Assembly: GCF_008831285.2 (NCBI RefSeq)
Contig: NC_045141.1
Span: forward strand, 4,667,224-4,731,223
From: Nymphaea colorata
Taxonomy: Eukaryota; Streptophyta; Magnoliopsida; Nymphaeales; Nymphaeaceae
Reading direction: 5' to 3'
DNA length: 64,000 bases
Positions within the stretch are counted from its first letter, which is position 1. Each line of letters opens with the position of its first letter. Positions 10,288 through 22,526 of this stretch are shown here, piece after piece. The notes beneath the pieces are model-generated. The model saw nothing but the letters and a program-made list of their open reading frames with translations, had not been told where the DNA came from and made no database searches. Position numbers and translations under genes: made by a program.

Positions 10288-11182
10288 ATCTACGTGGTTC
10301 TTGGTGCTCCCTTTTCTGGTTGCCCCTTCGTCCAGCTATAGTTATTTTGAGTGCCCCTATTCACCTGTACATCAGCAAAGGCACCAACGTTTGTTGGTCC
10401 TCTTACTGCTCAAATTTCATCCTCTGTTAGTTGTGGTTTCAGGAAGCCCATTTTTGACCAAAACTCTCGCCGCAACCTTCTGTTTTTTCGGCCTGCAGCT
10501 TCTTTTTCTTCGATGCTTGAAACAGGAAACACAACATTCATGTTCATCCACACACGTTGCTGGTGTCAGCATCCACTGGTCCTCACGCTGCTCAGGCAAC
10601 ATCCCTTGTTTGTTGCAGTTCCAAGGAACCAATGTTTGTCTGAAACCATTGCCTGAGCCGGCTGGAACCTTCCGTTTTCAGGCCGCCTCTCCTACTGCGT
10701 CTTTTGTAAAACAGGGGCAATCAACTTCCGCCTTTCATCTCAAAAACTCGGCGCAGTCTCCTTACTCAGCAGAACCCCTTGTGGCTGCACAGGAAGCATC
10801 ATTAAGAAGTCCTCTTTCTGTCGGATCAGTGCTCAACCGGACTCAGTATCGAAGTTGGCCGGAATCAGGTGGTTTCTGGTCGCCTATCTGCGGGTCCCCT
10901 GTTCAGCATGTGCAAAAAGGGGAAAAACGGCCGGCGCTAGTTTAGCATGTGGAATGGGGGAAATGGCCGCACCCAACTGATATTCTTGAATCAGCTGGCA
11001 CTATCTCCTCTCGCTCCATCTTGCTCCCTTCTCGCATGCCACCAAAATCAGCCGGTGCTATCTCCTCTCGTTTCATCTCGCTTCCTTCTTTGCTGCGGTG
11101 TGCTACTCGGTTTTTGCATAACCCTGTTTTCAACTCTCGACTCCTTAATGTTCTCTGTAACTTTTGGTAGTGTTTGAGTATC
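10288..11182 (+). other. Leader between PBS and gag, with a long open frame
   Basis: About 0.9 kb of leader. It holds one continuous frame (10274-10945, 223 codons) rich in Ser, Pro and Leu with no domain I recognise. It is probably untranslated leader; long leaders are common in copia elements. Confidence 0.5.
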
Positions 11183-12083
11183 ATGGCTGCCACTATGCCT
11201 ATTCAGTGGAATGCTGCTGCTGCACTGGTCTCGGTCAAACTTAACCGAGATAACTACCTGTTATGGCGAAGTCAACTAGAGTCTGTAATGGACTCTCCAG
11301 ATCTTCTTCAGTTCATTGATGACACTCAAGTCGAACCACCGAAGGAGATAACAAAGGATGGCACAACTGAAGTGAATCCAGAATTTGTTGCATGAAGAAA
11401 AATGGATCGTCTTGCATTAAACTGGATCATGGCAATGGTCACGAAAGCTGTGTTGGGGCAGATTATGCGCACCAAAACTGCCTATGATGCATGGTCGACC
11501 CTTGAGAAATCATATGGTTCTTAGTCCCCTCTGAGAATCATGTTGCTGCATAAGGAGTTGCTTTTGATCAAGAAGGGAAGTATGTCTATGCAAGCTTATT
11601 TAGATAAAATCAGATTTCTTTCAGATAGTTTATCCACTACTGGTCAAGAAATTTCTGATCAAGATCTAGTACAAGTTACTCTTAATGGATTGTCATCAGA
11701 ATATGAGAGTTTTATAACCATGCTTACTGGTCCATCATCATCAAAACTTTCATTTTCTGAACTGTTTGATCTTCTGCTCAATCAAGAAAAATGGCTTGCC
11801 TTACTTAAGTCGACTTTGACTGAAGTCGTTTAGCCAGCATCGCAGGTTATCAACCACACTGCGTTCAATGTTTTTCGTGGGCAACATCAAGGCCGAGGAG
11901 GAAGAAATCATGGTGGCCGTGGAAATATGTTTCAAGGGCATGGCAATCAGCTCCATCCACAACAACAATATGATACAACTAACACACAATATCAACATCC
12001 TCCTATTGTTTGCCAATTTTGTGGATGGAAGGGGCACTCAGCTCGTACATGCTACGACATTCCTCAAGCCTACTCTGCCATGA
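11183..12083 (+). pseudogene. gag of copia element 1, broken
   Basis: The frame begins MAATMPIQWNAA. The characteristic gag start LNRDNYLLWRSQLES follows (about 11237-11281), then stops at 11393-11395 and about 11522. Similarity continues in MLLHKELLLIKKGSMSM...QAYLDKIRFLSDSL (about 11540-11650) and NGLSSEYESFITML. A CCHC zinc knuckle, CQFCGWKGHSARTC, lies near 12010-12052, in a different frame from the upstream gag. Capsid function is lost. Confidence 0.8.
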
Positions 12084-15000
12084 GTCTGCAACATTCATTA
12101 AATGAATATTGGTACCCAGATATAGGTGCTACATATCATATTGTAGCAAACAAATGATATGATGCTCAACAAGCTCCTCAGGATGGGCAAGAGAACGTCA
12201 TGATTGGTAATGGTTCTCGCCTTTTTATTAAGCATACTGGTGATCTCTTAGTTGATGTTGATGGAAATTATTTTAAACTCAAGAATACTCTTCACGCCCC
12301 CACTATTGCTCACAATTTGTTATCAGTCAGAAAATTTACTACTGACAATGACTGTATCTTTGAGTTCTCACCGTATGATTTTGTGATCAAGGATGGCCAA
12401 CAAACAATATTATTCTTCGGGGACCAAAGAAGCATAATGGACTTTATTCCATTATGCTTAAGAGGGCTAGCAGAATCAAGAAAGAACAGCCTTCAGCAGT
12501 TGGTTTTCACGCCAGAATAATACAACCTCTTATGAGCTATGGCACCGCCGGTTAGGACATGCGAATAAAAGGATTGTGAATCTTTTAAATTCTAGTTGTT
12601 TAATTTCAATAAACTCTTCATCTAGAAGAGATGTTTGTGAATCTTGTCTTGTTGGCAAAATGCATAAACTATCATTTCCTTCTTCCGATTTTCATGCTTC
12701 TCGAGTTCTTGTTAGACATGGATGTTTGGGGACTGGCTCCTGTATTCTCGAAGGATGGTTTCAAATATTTCCTTCTGATAGTTGAAATTTTTCTCGCTAT
12801 TCATGGATATTTCCACTAAAGACAAAATCTGAAGTAGTCAATTGTGTTTGCAATTTTAAAGTCTTGGTGGAGAAACAATTGAATTCGACTATTGCTACCA
12901 TTCAATCAGACAATGCAGTGAATTTTGCAACAAGGCATTAAAATCATTTTGTGAAGAACATGGAATTCTCCATCGATTTTCATGTCCTTATATGCCTGAA
13001 CAAAATGACTTAGTTGAAAGAAAGAACAGGCATATTGTAGAAACTAGCTTGAGTACGTTGCATGATTCAGGGCTTGACTACAAATTTTGGGTTGAATCCT
13101 TTAGGACTGCAGTATACATCATTAATCGGTTGCCGACTCTCAAGCTCAAACGAAAGACTTCATTTCAGTTGTTGTTTGACAGGATACCTGATTACACTCA
13201 CCTACGAGTTTTTGGGTCAATATGTTATCCACTTCTCACTTTATCTAACAGCACCAAATTTCAACAAAAGACCTCGGCTCAGCTGCATTTTTCTTGGCCT
13301 ATGTCTCTCGACATGTGATTTTTTATGAAAGTTTGCATAACATGCAGTCACCGTCAATTTTTGATCCTTCACTATGGATGCCCAATGTTCAACTTGATCA
13401 AGGTACAAAGATTAATCTTGAACATAGCCACTCTAATGACATGGGACCTCCACTAGTTGAGCCAGCATATCAAGATAGCACTCTTTCACCATTCAATCAT
13501 GCATCAGTACCATGTAGACAACAAAGTTCTCTCATACCACATGTCACTGACTTTTCAGCTTCACATCATGATTGCCATGACATGCCCATCTCTCTTTCAC
13601 AAAGTCAAGCTGCAAATAGGTCCATATCAGAGCAACCAAGCCCTTATCACCTCTCGTTACATCATGTTTTCATAATGGTCTCCCCGATCCATCCACTTCA
13701 CCCATACAAAATTTGGCTGGCCATGAACACACACAGGAGGTTGTAAATGGAACTGTACAAAAGCTTGCTGAAAATTCATCTCGACCTTCACATCATACTC
13801 ATCCTATGGTCACAAGGTCGATGACCGGTTCCTTGGTACCAAAAACTTTTTGTGTTATGCTAGATCAGAAGGAACCAACCTCGTTTAAAGAAGCGATTAA
13901 ACATAGTGACTGGCAACAAGCTATGAAACATGAGATCAAGGCACTCAAACAAAATCACACATATCATTCCCACACGCCCTAGTCTTCATGTCATTAGCTC
14001 AAAATGGGTGTACAAAATCAAACGAAATGTTGATGGGACCAAAGCAGACATAAGGCACAACTTGTTGCTCGTGGTTTCCAACAAGAAGAAGGCATCGACT
14101 ACTCGGAAACATTCAGTCCAATAGTAAAACCCATTACTATTCGGGTTTTACTATCTTTAGCCGTGCAATATGGTGGCCTCTTCGTCAACTTGATTTTGAC
14201 AATGCGTTTCTTAGTGGCTATCTTGATGAGGATGTCTATATGACTCAACCTGAAGGATTTGAAGATCAAGAACATCCTATTACGTATGCAAATGGAAAAA
14301 GCCATCTGTGGTCTCAAACAAGCTCCTCGAGCTTGGAATCATCGGCTCAATTGTCATCTCCAAAAGCTTGGTTTCTTCACCTCACAATCTGATGTGTCAC
14401 TATTTATTTATTCCAAAGGCACTGTGAAACTTTATATGCTCATTTATGTTGACGGTATAATTCTTACTGGATCGTCCCCATCTCTTGTTGACTGGGTTAT
14501 ACGAAACTACAAGATACATTTTCAATGAAAGGTCTTCGACTCTTATCATATTTTCTTGGGATCAAAGTCACATGGACAACACATTCAATATATCTATGTC
14601 AACAATCCTATATCTCAAATATCATCAAACGAGCTAATATCACCAAGACTAAGCCTACTGTTTCACCGATCAGTACTAATAAAGACAGTGAGTCATCTCC
14701 AACGATTTTTTATGATCCTTCCTTATATCGAAGAGTGGTGGGAGCATTACAATATGCCACTATTACTAGACCAGACATAGTGTTTGCTGTCAATCGAGCT
14801 TGCCAATTTATGCACTCTCCTATGGTGAGTCATTGGATAATGGTTAAACACATCATGTGTTACTTTAGTGGAACCAGCATTATGGATTCCATCTCAAACC
14901 ATCATCAGCATTACAACTTTGTGCCTTTACAAGTGGATTTGTTGTATTCTTAGGAGATAATATCATATCTTGGGCATCTAGGAAACCACGAATTGTTGCT

Positions 15001-15290
15001 AGATCTAGCACTGAAGCTGAATACAAATCTTTAGCGTGTGCAGCTGCTGAACTTCTTTGGCTAAATCACTTCTCAAAGAATTGGGGATAAATTTATCATC
15101 TTCACCCGTTCTTTGGTGTGACAACATTGGAGCATTATATCTTGCAGCCAATCCAGTTTTTCATGCTCGAACTAAACATGTGGAAGTGGATTTTCATTTC
15201 GTTGAGACCATGTAAATCAAGGAAATATCCAAGTTCAATTCATATGATCTGCTGAGCAACTGGCTGATGGAATGACGAAAGCTCTTAGCA
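12084..15290 (+). pseudogene. pol of copia element 1 (PR-INT-RT-RH), broken
   Basis: In order: a protease-like segment (WYPDIGATYHIVAN, about 12112-12150; the usual D-S/T-G triad reads D-I-G); the integrase zinc region LWHRRLGHANKR...CESCLVGKMHKLSF (about 12538-12680); the catalytic core with DVWG (12720), SDNAVNF (12907) and the E of NDLVERKNRH (about 13005-13030); a chromatin-end segment; reverse transcriptase with [12 protein letters not shown] (14002-14040), [15 protein letters not shown] (14302-14350) and YVDGIILTG (14446-14472); and RNase H with [18 protein letters not shown] (about 14970-15022). The palm motif is YVDG in place of YVDD, a lost catalytic Asp. Many frameshifts and stops. 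Confidence 0.85.
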
Positions 15291-15346
15291 CTAGTTCGTT
15301 CAACTTGTTTAGAGACAAGCTAAATGTGGTTGAACCAACGTTCAGC

Positions 15347-15357
15347 TTGAGGGAGCA
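15347..15357 (+). other. Polypurine tract of copia element 1
   Basis: TTGAGGGAGCA immediately precedes the 3' LTR, where plus-strand DNA synthesis would be primed. Confidence 0.7.
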
Positions 15358-15649
15358 TGTTAAGGAAAGATATGACAAGAAGACATGCAACAGATGAACG
15401 TTATCAATCAGTGATTATCGGGTAAATCAATTAGAGATTATCGAGTGAAGGATCCTGTCAAACTATAGAAAGAATTTTGAATTATTACCATATATGTTCC
15501 AATGTTGTAACATTGTATAGCTGTAACGTTATGTAACTGATCACAAATTACAACATATAATACAAGGTATACTCTTGCAAGAGAGATGCAAGAGAGTTAC
15601 TCATTCTCATCCTCTTGAGTCGTTACTTTCTTGTTTCTCATTTCCTATA
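15358..15649 (+). repeat. 3' LTR of copia element 1
   Basis: 292 bases, TGTTAAGG to TTTCCTATA, paired with 9991-10274. Confidence 0.88.
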
Positions 15650-15654
15650 GGAAA

Positions 15655-17309
15655 TAGCAAAGTTCTCAATGTTATGCTTCCTTTCATGGTATGTTCCCTT
15701 TTTACAAACTTACTGTGCAAACAGGAACCCTTCTCAATATCACAAAAACCGGCTTCATAAAAGCAGCATTCGTTTTGTTATACCTTAGGTAACCAAGTTA
15801 AGAATATTTGTATGCTCATTGTTAATAAGATAGGCCACTGCCACAAAATATCCATGTCTACTGGATGGTCCTCAAACCTCCACACTATAATTGTAGACTT
15901 GTAAACTTTCATTTGGTACCATCGTACTTTTGTGGCAGAAGAATCGCTGGAGACCAATAAGTCTGTAGAAATGGTGGAAGACAATGATCCGTGCCATTCC
16001 GAAGGAAGATCACAGTGTATCTACACAAATCATGCTGAGAAAATCACAAGTTCATTAGCACCCACATTTTCACCTTCCTAATTCCTCATGGAATCATTAT
16101 CAAATGAAAGAGATGGCGGAGTTTTAAAGCACTTCATCAAGTAACATATAATTATGAAAACTACATTTCCTTCTATCCTACAAAACAAGTGGTTTCAGTT
16201 CAAACCATAGATGTCCTTTGTATGCATCAGGATGCCTCATATACACATGGAGCATGTAAATCTTTTGGCTCAGTGGTAGCACATCCTTGGAGCTTTAACA
16301 ATAATGTGCCTCAAAAACCATCCAAATAACTTCAATCTCAGATACAGTGACTTAGAAAAATTAATTTTTGAATTTCAAGAGTACCACATGTTCACATATT
16401 TAGCAGGAGACTGTCACCAAACTCCTTCTGAAAGCAATTTTACTGTTCTTATCAACAATTCATGGTAAAAAATCCTCCAGAACACTCCCTTAGCTGTGCT
16501 CAATCTCTTTTGTTAAGTTTAAAGAAAAACATAAGTCCAACATCTGAAATTTCTATCATTCTATTCAGAATTAATGATGGCCTGCGTAACCTTCTTGGAT
16601 CTTCCAACAGATCATGGTTAAAACGTTGAATCATGCTTATATAACACCTTGGTAGAACAGTGCCTTAATAATATCAACACTTTTTTGATGAACAGCATTG
16701 ATAAAAAATTAGCACTGTTGATTAACAATGCATGTGAATTCAAGTAATTAATGCAAGAGATAAATTAATGTTGAAACGAACAGACACTCCAGCCATCAAA
16801 AGTTGGAAATTAGGACCCCTTTGTCCACTTTCCAAGTACTTATTGGATTGTTAGGTTGCAAACTGGGACAACCCTGATCACCAGTTTGCACCTTTTTCTA
16901 TAGCAAATGGGGATCAATTGAAGCTCTCTCACTCAATTGAAGCAAATATATGCCTCTTTTTCCCACAAAATGTCCGTGAAACAAATGAGGATCAGATTTG
17001 CAACACACGCATAGTGCCCATACAGCATATACACAAAAGGACAGGAAGACGTACGGTTTCTTGCGAGCAGCAAATAGTGCTACTACTGACAGTGAATGAG
17101 GACAATTTTTTTTATGATCGGCTGCCACTGGCACTGGCGATGACAACTAGTGACGATTATTTGACAATCGGTGGCCACTGGCTTCGTCGACGACAAATGC
17201 AAGCTACGAATATGAAAAGGCAACAACAAAGTGAAGAAGAAGCGGGAATACCTAAGAGCGGGTCCACAGATGCTTATTGGCCAAAGTATATTTTTTTAAC
17301 AAGAGCTGA
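15655..17309. other. Intergenic, no supported gene
   Basis: AT-rich unique-looking DNA. The longest frame (16918-17316, 132 codons) has no domain, no signal peptide and no match to the peptide family. A TGGCTCAGTGG box at 16266 resembles a tRNA A-box, but no B-box or cloverleaf follows. Confidence 0.5.
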
Positions 17310-17440
17310 AATATAATCGTTTACATTTTTTAAAATATAAGTTAAATTAAAAATTTTCAAATTTTACATATCAAAATTTGAATTTTTAAAAGTCTGAAGG
17401 CGACATGGCTCCTGCCTCCTCCCCAGCGATGATGAATGGT
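17310..17440 (+). repeat. Short dispersed AT-rich repeat, copy a
   Basis: An AT-rich stretch (AATATAAGTT..., TTTGAATTTTTAAAA) runs into a CCTGCCTCC-type GC-rich end. It matches 34665-34850 in the same orientation and 53695-53910 in reverse complement. No coding capacity; probably a non-autonomous element or an LTR fragment. Confidence 0.55.
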
Positions 17441-18540
17441 CAATGTTCATTCCCTCATTTTGGTAACGCAGACCCACATTGCATTACAGAAATGTGACTT
17501 CATTTCCTTTAGTCATGACATTCTACAGCGCATTTTTCTGGTGCGTTGCAACTGCCATATTCCTCGCACACAGGCTGCAGTTGTGAAATAGAAATAATTA
17601 CACAAAGCGAAGGTGTCATCATCTATCTGTGTTATTGAACATAGAATGATTTGGCATCAGGGCATGACCTCCTCACGATGTCGAAAACCAAGATGCCATT
17701 GTCGTTCTTGAATGTACCATAAATTATCTGTGCTAGCTCTTAATTTGTAATTTTTATTGGAAGATGAGATGTTAGATGAGGCCATTTCCCTGAGATTATC
17801 TTCCCTTTCATAACTAATGTAATTCCAGTTGTAGTAAGTTACTAAGTTTACCGAATCTGGCTCCAATGAATGACATTATCTGATAGAGTCCAGAGACGAA
17901 TACTTTCCTAGTGAACCGCTTAGGAAGTTTCTCAATGTGGACCATTGACAGAAGAATATGGGAATTAATCAAGAATAATTGATAGAGTCAATAACGACTG
18001 CATAGGTCAGTTCGGGTTGTTGGTTAGTGCTTTTGGACAGCGAGTGGCCGAGCTGGTCGACATCAATGATGTAAATGTGGTTATTATATGAGTGGCCATA
18101 CGTTTTGTTGGTGATTCATGGTCATGATATAATCTTAATTTCGACTTCAACACTAGGCATCATGAACTACTAATATTTAAAAGCTATGGAGACCAAGAAA
18201 AAAGAAAAATAGTGTGCTTCATTGAGCCATTAGTCTAAAACCACCAGACGCACGGAGTTTTGAATTTTGGAATAAGGCCGAAGAAGAGATCAGGACAAAT
18301 TTGAAAATGTCAAACGACAAGAATGATTGCTAAAAGGAACAACGATGAAAATGTCAAACGACAATATGGACTACTCGGATTCACATCCAACGCTACCACA
18401 TGTTTGCTGTGGTCAAAGTTCAAATCCTTCCCCACCATACGTGGTTGGTCTTCAGAAGGAACATGAATTTGAAGTCAGCTTCGGATCTCCAAGGGATTCA
18501 ATCATAGCCTATATAATATCTACATAATATAAGTGTGGAA
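17441..18540. other. Intergenic, no supported gene
   Basis: Short unrelated frames on both strands. This is the upstream flank of peptide copy 5. Confidence 0.45.
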
Positions 18541-18556
18541 GAACCTATGTTGATCA

Positions 18557-18564
18557 CTATAAAT
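18557..18564 (+). promoter_or_regulatory. TATA box of peptide copy 5
   Basis: ACTATAAATG lies about 150 bases before the ATG at 18712, with a long C/T-rich leader (CTCTCTCTCCCTCCCTG...) between them. The leader is longer than in other copies. Confidence 0.4.
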
Positions 18565-18711
18565 GTTATTGGACTCTCTCTCACGCTTCGTTATATGCAT
18601 ATGCATGAGCGCTTGAGTTTGATCTTTCTGTCCACTTGAACCAGCCAAACCTCTGTCTCTCTCTCCCTCCCTGCCTCTCTTTCTTATCTGTCTTCCACAC
18701 ACAGACACACA

Positions 18712-19023
18712 ATGGGTTATACCCTCAAGGTAGCCCTACTGGCAGCCATGGCCATACTTGTAATGAACTGTTCTGCAGCAACAACCGCAACGGAGGAACC
18801 TGCCTACTGCACCATCCGCCATGACAGAAACAGGAACACAGACCTTCAGTGCTCATGTGGAGATTTGGCGACCGTGGCAGCGAAAGATTCACTGTTTTCT
18901 AGCAAGCAGGCATATGCTTCTCCTCCAATGCCTGTTTCCAATCCGCACCACAGTTTTATTGTGCGGCCTCCACCACCGCCGGCCGGGGATGCTTCCTTAT
19001 CATTTAATTTATCCAATTTCTAA
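18712..19023 (+). CDS. Small secreted proline-rich peptide precursor, copy 5 (intact)
   Basis: Predicted 103-residue secreted protein, single exon. Residues 1-23 form a strong signal peptide (MGYTLKVALLAAMAILVMNCSAA). The mature part has three Cys (33, 47, 49). It then shows the family block DSLFSSK (59-65), SPPMPVSNPHH (70-80) and a run of five prolines (86-90). The NPHH and NPHKH triplets align with copy 1 and with NPHQ at the end of copy 6. Cys number and position differ between copies, so a conserved disulfide fold is unlikely. The tail loosely recalls plant C-terminal peptide hormones, but it lacks the CLE, CEP, IDA or PIP consensus, so I name no family. Confidence 0.75.
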   Translation: MGYTLKVALLAAMAILVMNCSAATTATEEPAYCTIRHDRNRNTDLQCSCGDLATVAAKDSLFSSKQAYASPPMPVSNPHHSFIVRPPPPPAGDASLSFNLSNF

Positions 19024-19687
19024 CAACTGGAAGTGCACTTCTTTTTGTCAGCAATTGTGTTTACATGAGAGTAGTGATGATCAAATTAAACATGCTTTAT
19101 CGTAGTCAATGTAAGAAACTACGTGTATGCGCTTCTGAAATCATGTTTGGCTTCACCGTTGATTCCACGTCGAGTTTTGGTTAGAGGTGCATGGCTATAG
19201 GAATCAAGATTTAGAATAACCCATTCATGGTGATTCTTCACCCTGTGGATCTCCTTCGGATGAAGATTTTGGGCCTAAATTAATGGTTTTGAGCTTCCAT
19301 ATCACCGTTCTTACAAAGTCACATGTTGTGAATATATTGGTGCTTATGATGTATCATCAAGTGGCAGAAATCACAGGGTGACAAGATGCCCATCGAATAC
19401 CTAGAAAGCAAATTAATATTTCTAAAAAGGTTTCAAATATCGAAAAAGAATCAGCTATTGTCAAAATTGGTGAAAAGTTTTCCGAAAACTATTACTCAGA
19501 CGTAGAGAAAGAAAAAAAAAACAAGGAGAGGAAAGAGATCTGGCAAAATAAAAATTTGTTATCAAAAGGCAGTACGTATTGTCATACACCAAGTATGAAA
19601 AACGGCAAAGGAAAATAAATACACACACAAGAGGAGAAGAGATAGATCTAGCAAGCTATCAGCTGTAGGCATATAAGTAGGTCCATT
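19024..19687. repeat. Downstream flank of peptide copy 5, shared with units 1 and 3
   Basis: CAGCAATTGTGT (about 19049) matches the 3' region of copy 1. TGATTCTTCACCCTGTGGATC (19231-19251) matches 8200-8220. CATGTTGTGAA..TTGGTGCTT (about 19323-19350) matches 8537-8564. No further gene is seen before the copia element. Confidence 0.55.
19683..19687. repeat. Target-site duplication CCATT, left
   Basis: CCATT directly precedes copia element 2 and recurs directly after it at 23633-23637. Confidence 0.88.
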
Positions 19688-20195
19688 TGTAAAGAGTCAT
19701 CACCGACTCTCTTGGAAGAGTCAAGATGACCCAAGAGGCAACGAGCCTCTTCCTTTTTGTAAGTCAGTGAAAGTCTCCTTTGTAAGTCGGTGCTTCTGTA
19801 ATGATTAAAGAAAAAAATATGTATAAAATAAAAATGTAGAAATCGGTGGAAACATCCACCACCGACTAATCCTCCCTATAAATAGGGAAGGTGGGCATAG
19901 TGTGTGAGCATTGTGAGTTGGGTTGAGTCTTCTTTGAGCTAAAGTGGGTGTGCTCACTTCGTGAGCTGCTTGGGTGATACGAGTACAGCAAGGTGTATCT
20001 TCTTTTGTAAGTGGGGTAGCTCATTACATGAACTAGTGAGTTCATTTTGTGAACTTTATTGGTGTTGTTATTAAGTTCCTACTAAGTATATTTTGTTAAG
20101 AATTATTTTGGACATCGACACTGCTGAATTTTCTCTGCATAAGTTCATGTTTGGATCTAAGTTATATCTAGGGCCCACATTTGGTTTTTCCAACA
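19688..20195 (+). repeat. 5' LTR of copia element 2
   Basis: 508 bases from TGTAAAGAGTC to TTCCAACA. Contains a CTATAAATAGGGA TATA region (about 19875), the likely start of element transcription. Closely matches the 3' LTR and, less closely, the LTR at 47600. Confidence 0.92.
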
Positions 20196-20197
20196 AG

Positions 20198-20210
20198 TTG
20201 TATCAGAGCG
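20198..20210 (+). other. Primer-binding site of copia element 2
   Basis: TTGTATCAGAGCG lies just after the LTR end. It is a variant of the Met-tRNA complement TGGTATCAGAGCC. Confidence 0.8.
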
Positions 20211-20271
20211 AGGTTTAGTTTAAGGGCTGATTTACTAGTGAGATTAATTGGGCCAACTATATTCTGAAATT

Positions 20272-21275
20272 ATGCCGGCATTAGCGGTTGCATTAAATAA
20301 TATTGAAAAGCTTAACAATAGCAATTATGGCTATTGGAAATCTTGTATGGAGTCGTATTTTTTAGGGCATGAATTATGGGAGATAGTTTTAGGATCAGAT
20401 ACAAATATTCCTATCGATGAGGAAGCTAAAAAGAAATGGATGATTAAAGCAAGAAAAACTCTATTTGCAATTAAGGTATCAATTGAAAGATTTATTAGAG
20501 CATATGCATGACGTTACGACTCCTAAAGAAGCATGGGATGCTTTTGCAACACTATTTTCTTGAGCTAATGACGCCCACCTACAACTATTAGAAAATGAGT
20601 TAGCTACATTAACTCAGGGCAGTATGTCGATAGCAGAATATTTCATGAAGGTTAAAAATATTTGTACGGAGATTTCTCAAATTGACCCTGAGTCTAAGAT
20701 TAGTGAGGCCCATATGCGGAGAATTCTTGTTCGCAGACTTTGTCTAGAATTTAGTAGTTTTATAATTGGTGTTCAAGGCTGGCCAGTTCAATCAACATTA
20801 TTGGAGTTGGAGAATCTCTTGATCAATCAAGAAACATTAGCGAAGCAAATGGTTGGACTTTCACTCAAAGTAAATAATGAGGAAACATTGTTTAGTAAAG
20901 ATCAGAGATCACGTTGGCCAGCTAAGTTAGTCATTAGGTCTCCAAGTAGGAACATTGATGAAAAGAAAGAGAAAAATATAGAAAAAAAAAAGAGAAACTG
21001 CACAGTAGTGGAAACCAAAGAAGAAATGTTTCAAATGTGAAAAATTGGGTCATTTTGCTCGTGATTGCAGAGTCAAAATAGATGAAGGAAATACAGTTAT
21101 GACAAGTAAGCAATATAGGGGAGCTAATGAGACTGTACAGAAAAGTTCATGTCTATACTCAATTGAAGTTAAAGAAGAAATTAAACAAAAAAGATGTAAT
21201 TCCGCCCATACAAAGCCAGTAAAAGAAAAAGAAGAGAAGATCAATTATCAAACTGATTGGATAATTGATTCTTGA
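20272..21275 (+). pseudogene. gag of copia element 2, frameshifted
   Basis: Begins MPALAVALNNIEKLNNSNYG and continues YWKSCMESYFLGHELWEIV, a typical plant copia gag start. An early stop (20509-20511) and another near 20561-20563 break it. The frame resumes with MSIAEYFMKVKNICTEISQI (20624 on). A CCHC knuckle, CFKCEKLGHFARDC (about 21026-21068), follows, split by a stop in the longer frame. The protease start WIIDS precedes a stop at 21273-21275. Confidence 0.85.
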
Positions 21276-21287
21276 TGTTCAAACCAT

Positions 21288-22526
21288 TTGACTGGTGATG
21301 AGGACAAGTTCTTAAGTATGAAAGAATATGATAGAAATCGAGTTGTTGTTACTGCTAACAACACAAAACTCCCAGTGGCACATATTGGAGAAGCAGTGGT
21401 TGTAGCCAACTTCGATAAAGATCGGTTTTTAGATAACGTCTATCATGTTCCAGGAATGACTAAGAACTTGTTGTCTGTGCCACAACTTACAGCTTTACGG
21501 CACTATGTTTTTTTCGGCTCAAATGATGTGAAAGTTTATAAAATTGAAGATGTTCAAGGAATGCCCATATTTGAAGGAAGAAAAGTTGAGTCAATATATG
21601 TCTTGTCAACAGAAATGGCATATATTGACAAAACAAGAAAGCATGACACTGCAGATATCTAGCATGAGGGACTCGCTCATGTTGGATACAATAAACTCGG
21701 GAGATGTCTAATAAAGGGCAATTACTTGGTCTGCCAAAGCTTAAAGTACGAACAGACAAAGTATGCCCAGGATGTCAATATGGAAGGCGCACAGGAGACC
21801 ATTCAAAGAATCAAAGTATAGAGCTAAAGCACCATTCGAGCATGTGCATAAAAATGTATTTGGCAAGTACCAGGCCCATCAGTTGGAGGTAAGTGGTATT
21901 TTATCACATTTATTAATGATTTTTCAAGATATATTTGGGTCTATTTTATGAAAGAAAATTCTGAAGCACTTAAAAAGTTTAAGGAGTTTCACCAGATGAT
22001 GCAAAAAGAACTTGGGTATAGAATTCAATGTCTACGCACCGATAATGGTGGCGAATATAGATCTGACATGTTTATGGCATACATGAGGCAACATGGTATT
22101 CGAAGACAATTTACATGTGCCTATACCCCACAACAAAATGGAGTGGCAGAATGAAAGAATCGTCACATAGCAGAAACATGCCGAAGCATGATGCATGCAA
22201 AGAACATGCCACCAAGATTTTGGGCCGAGTGTATCAGCACTACTGTACACGTCATTAATCAACTACCATTGCCAAGGTTTAATTTCAAGTCTCTATATGA
22301 AATGCTCTATGAAAAGAAGCTGTCTGTGAATTATTTTAGAGTATTTGGTTGTGTATGTTATGTCTTTCTATCTGAGCAGCACAGGACTAAGTTCAACAAG
22401 AAGGCAGAGAGGTCTGTCTTTGTTGGATATGATCCATATCGGAAGGGATGGAAATGTGCTAATCCTAGCAAAGAACAAGTTCATGTTTCTCGCAACGTCA
22501 TCTTCGATGAAGCATCGTCCTGGTAG
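21288..22526 (+). pseudogene. Protease-integrase region of copia element 2
   Basis: After HLTGDEDKF the pre-integrase segment VYHVPGMTKNLLSVPQL is clear (21438-21490). The integrase zinc region is degenerate (HEGLAHVGYNK, CPGCQYGRR). The core shows FINDFSRYIWVYF (about 21907-21948), RTDNGGEY (22035-22058) and a glutamate in PQQNGVAE (22131-22152) followed by an in-frame TGA. The frame then continues through FWAECISTTVHVINQLP and RVFGCVCYVF to NVIFDEASSW. The core catalytic acids are largely kept; stops prevent a full product. Confidence 0.85.

Larger units (their letters stand above)
9991..15649 (+). mobile_element. Decayed Ty1/copia LTR retrotransposon (element 1)
   Basis: Full-length architecture: 5' LTR 9991-10274, primer-binding site, about 0.9 kb leader, gag, protease/integrase/reverse transcriptase/RNase H order, purine tract and 3' LTR 15358-15649. 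Integrase before reverse transcriptase defines Ty1/copia. All coding regions carry stops or frameshifts, so it is non-autonomous. GGAAA occurs at 9985-9989 and 15650-15654 and is a likely target-site duplication if the LTR is taken to begin one base earlier, at 9990. It inserted downstream of peptide copy 4. Confidence 0.9.

Noticed and set aside
11801-12037. Minus-strand frame inside copia element 1
   Set aside because: Antisense of gag, no domain.
16266-16276. tRNA or SINE head (TGGCTCAGTGG A-box)
   Set aside because: No B-box (GGTTCGA-type) follows at the right distance and no cloverleaf can be formed.
18712-19023. Assigning the peptide family to CLE, CEP, IDA or PIP hormones, or to defensins
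   Set aside because: The required C-terminal consensus residues are absent, and cysteine number varies from none to three between copies.
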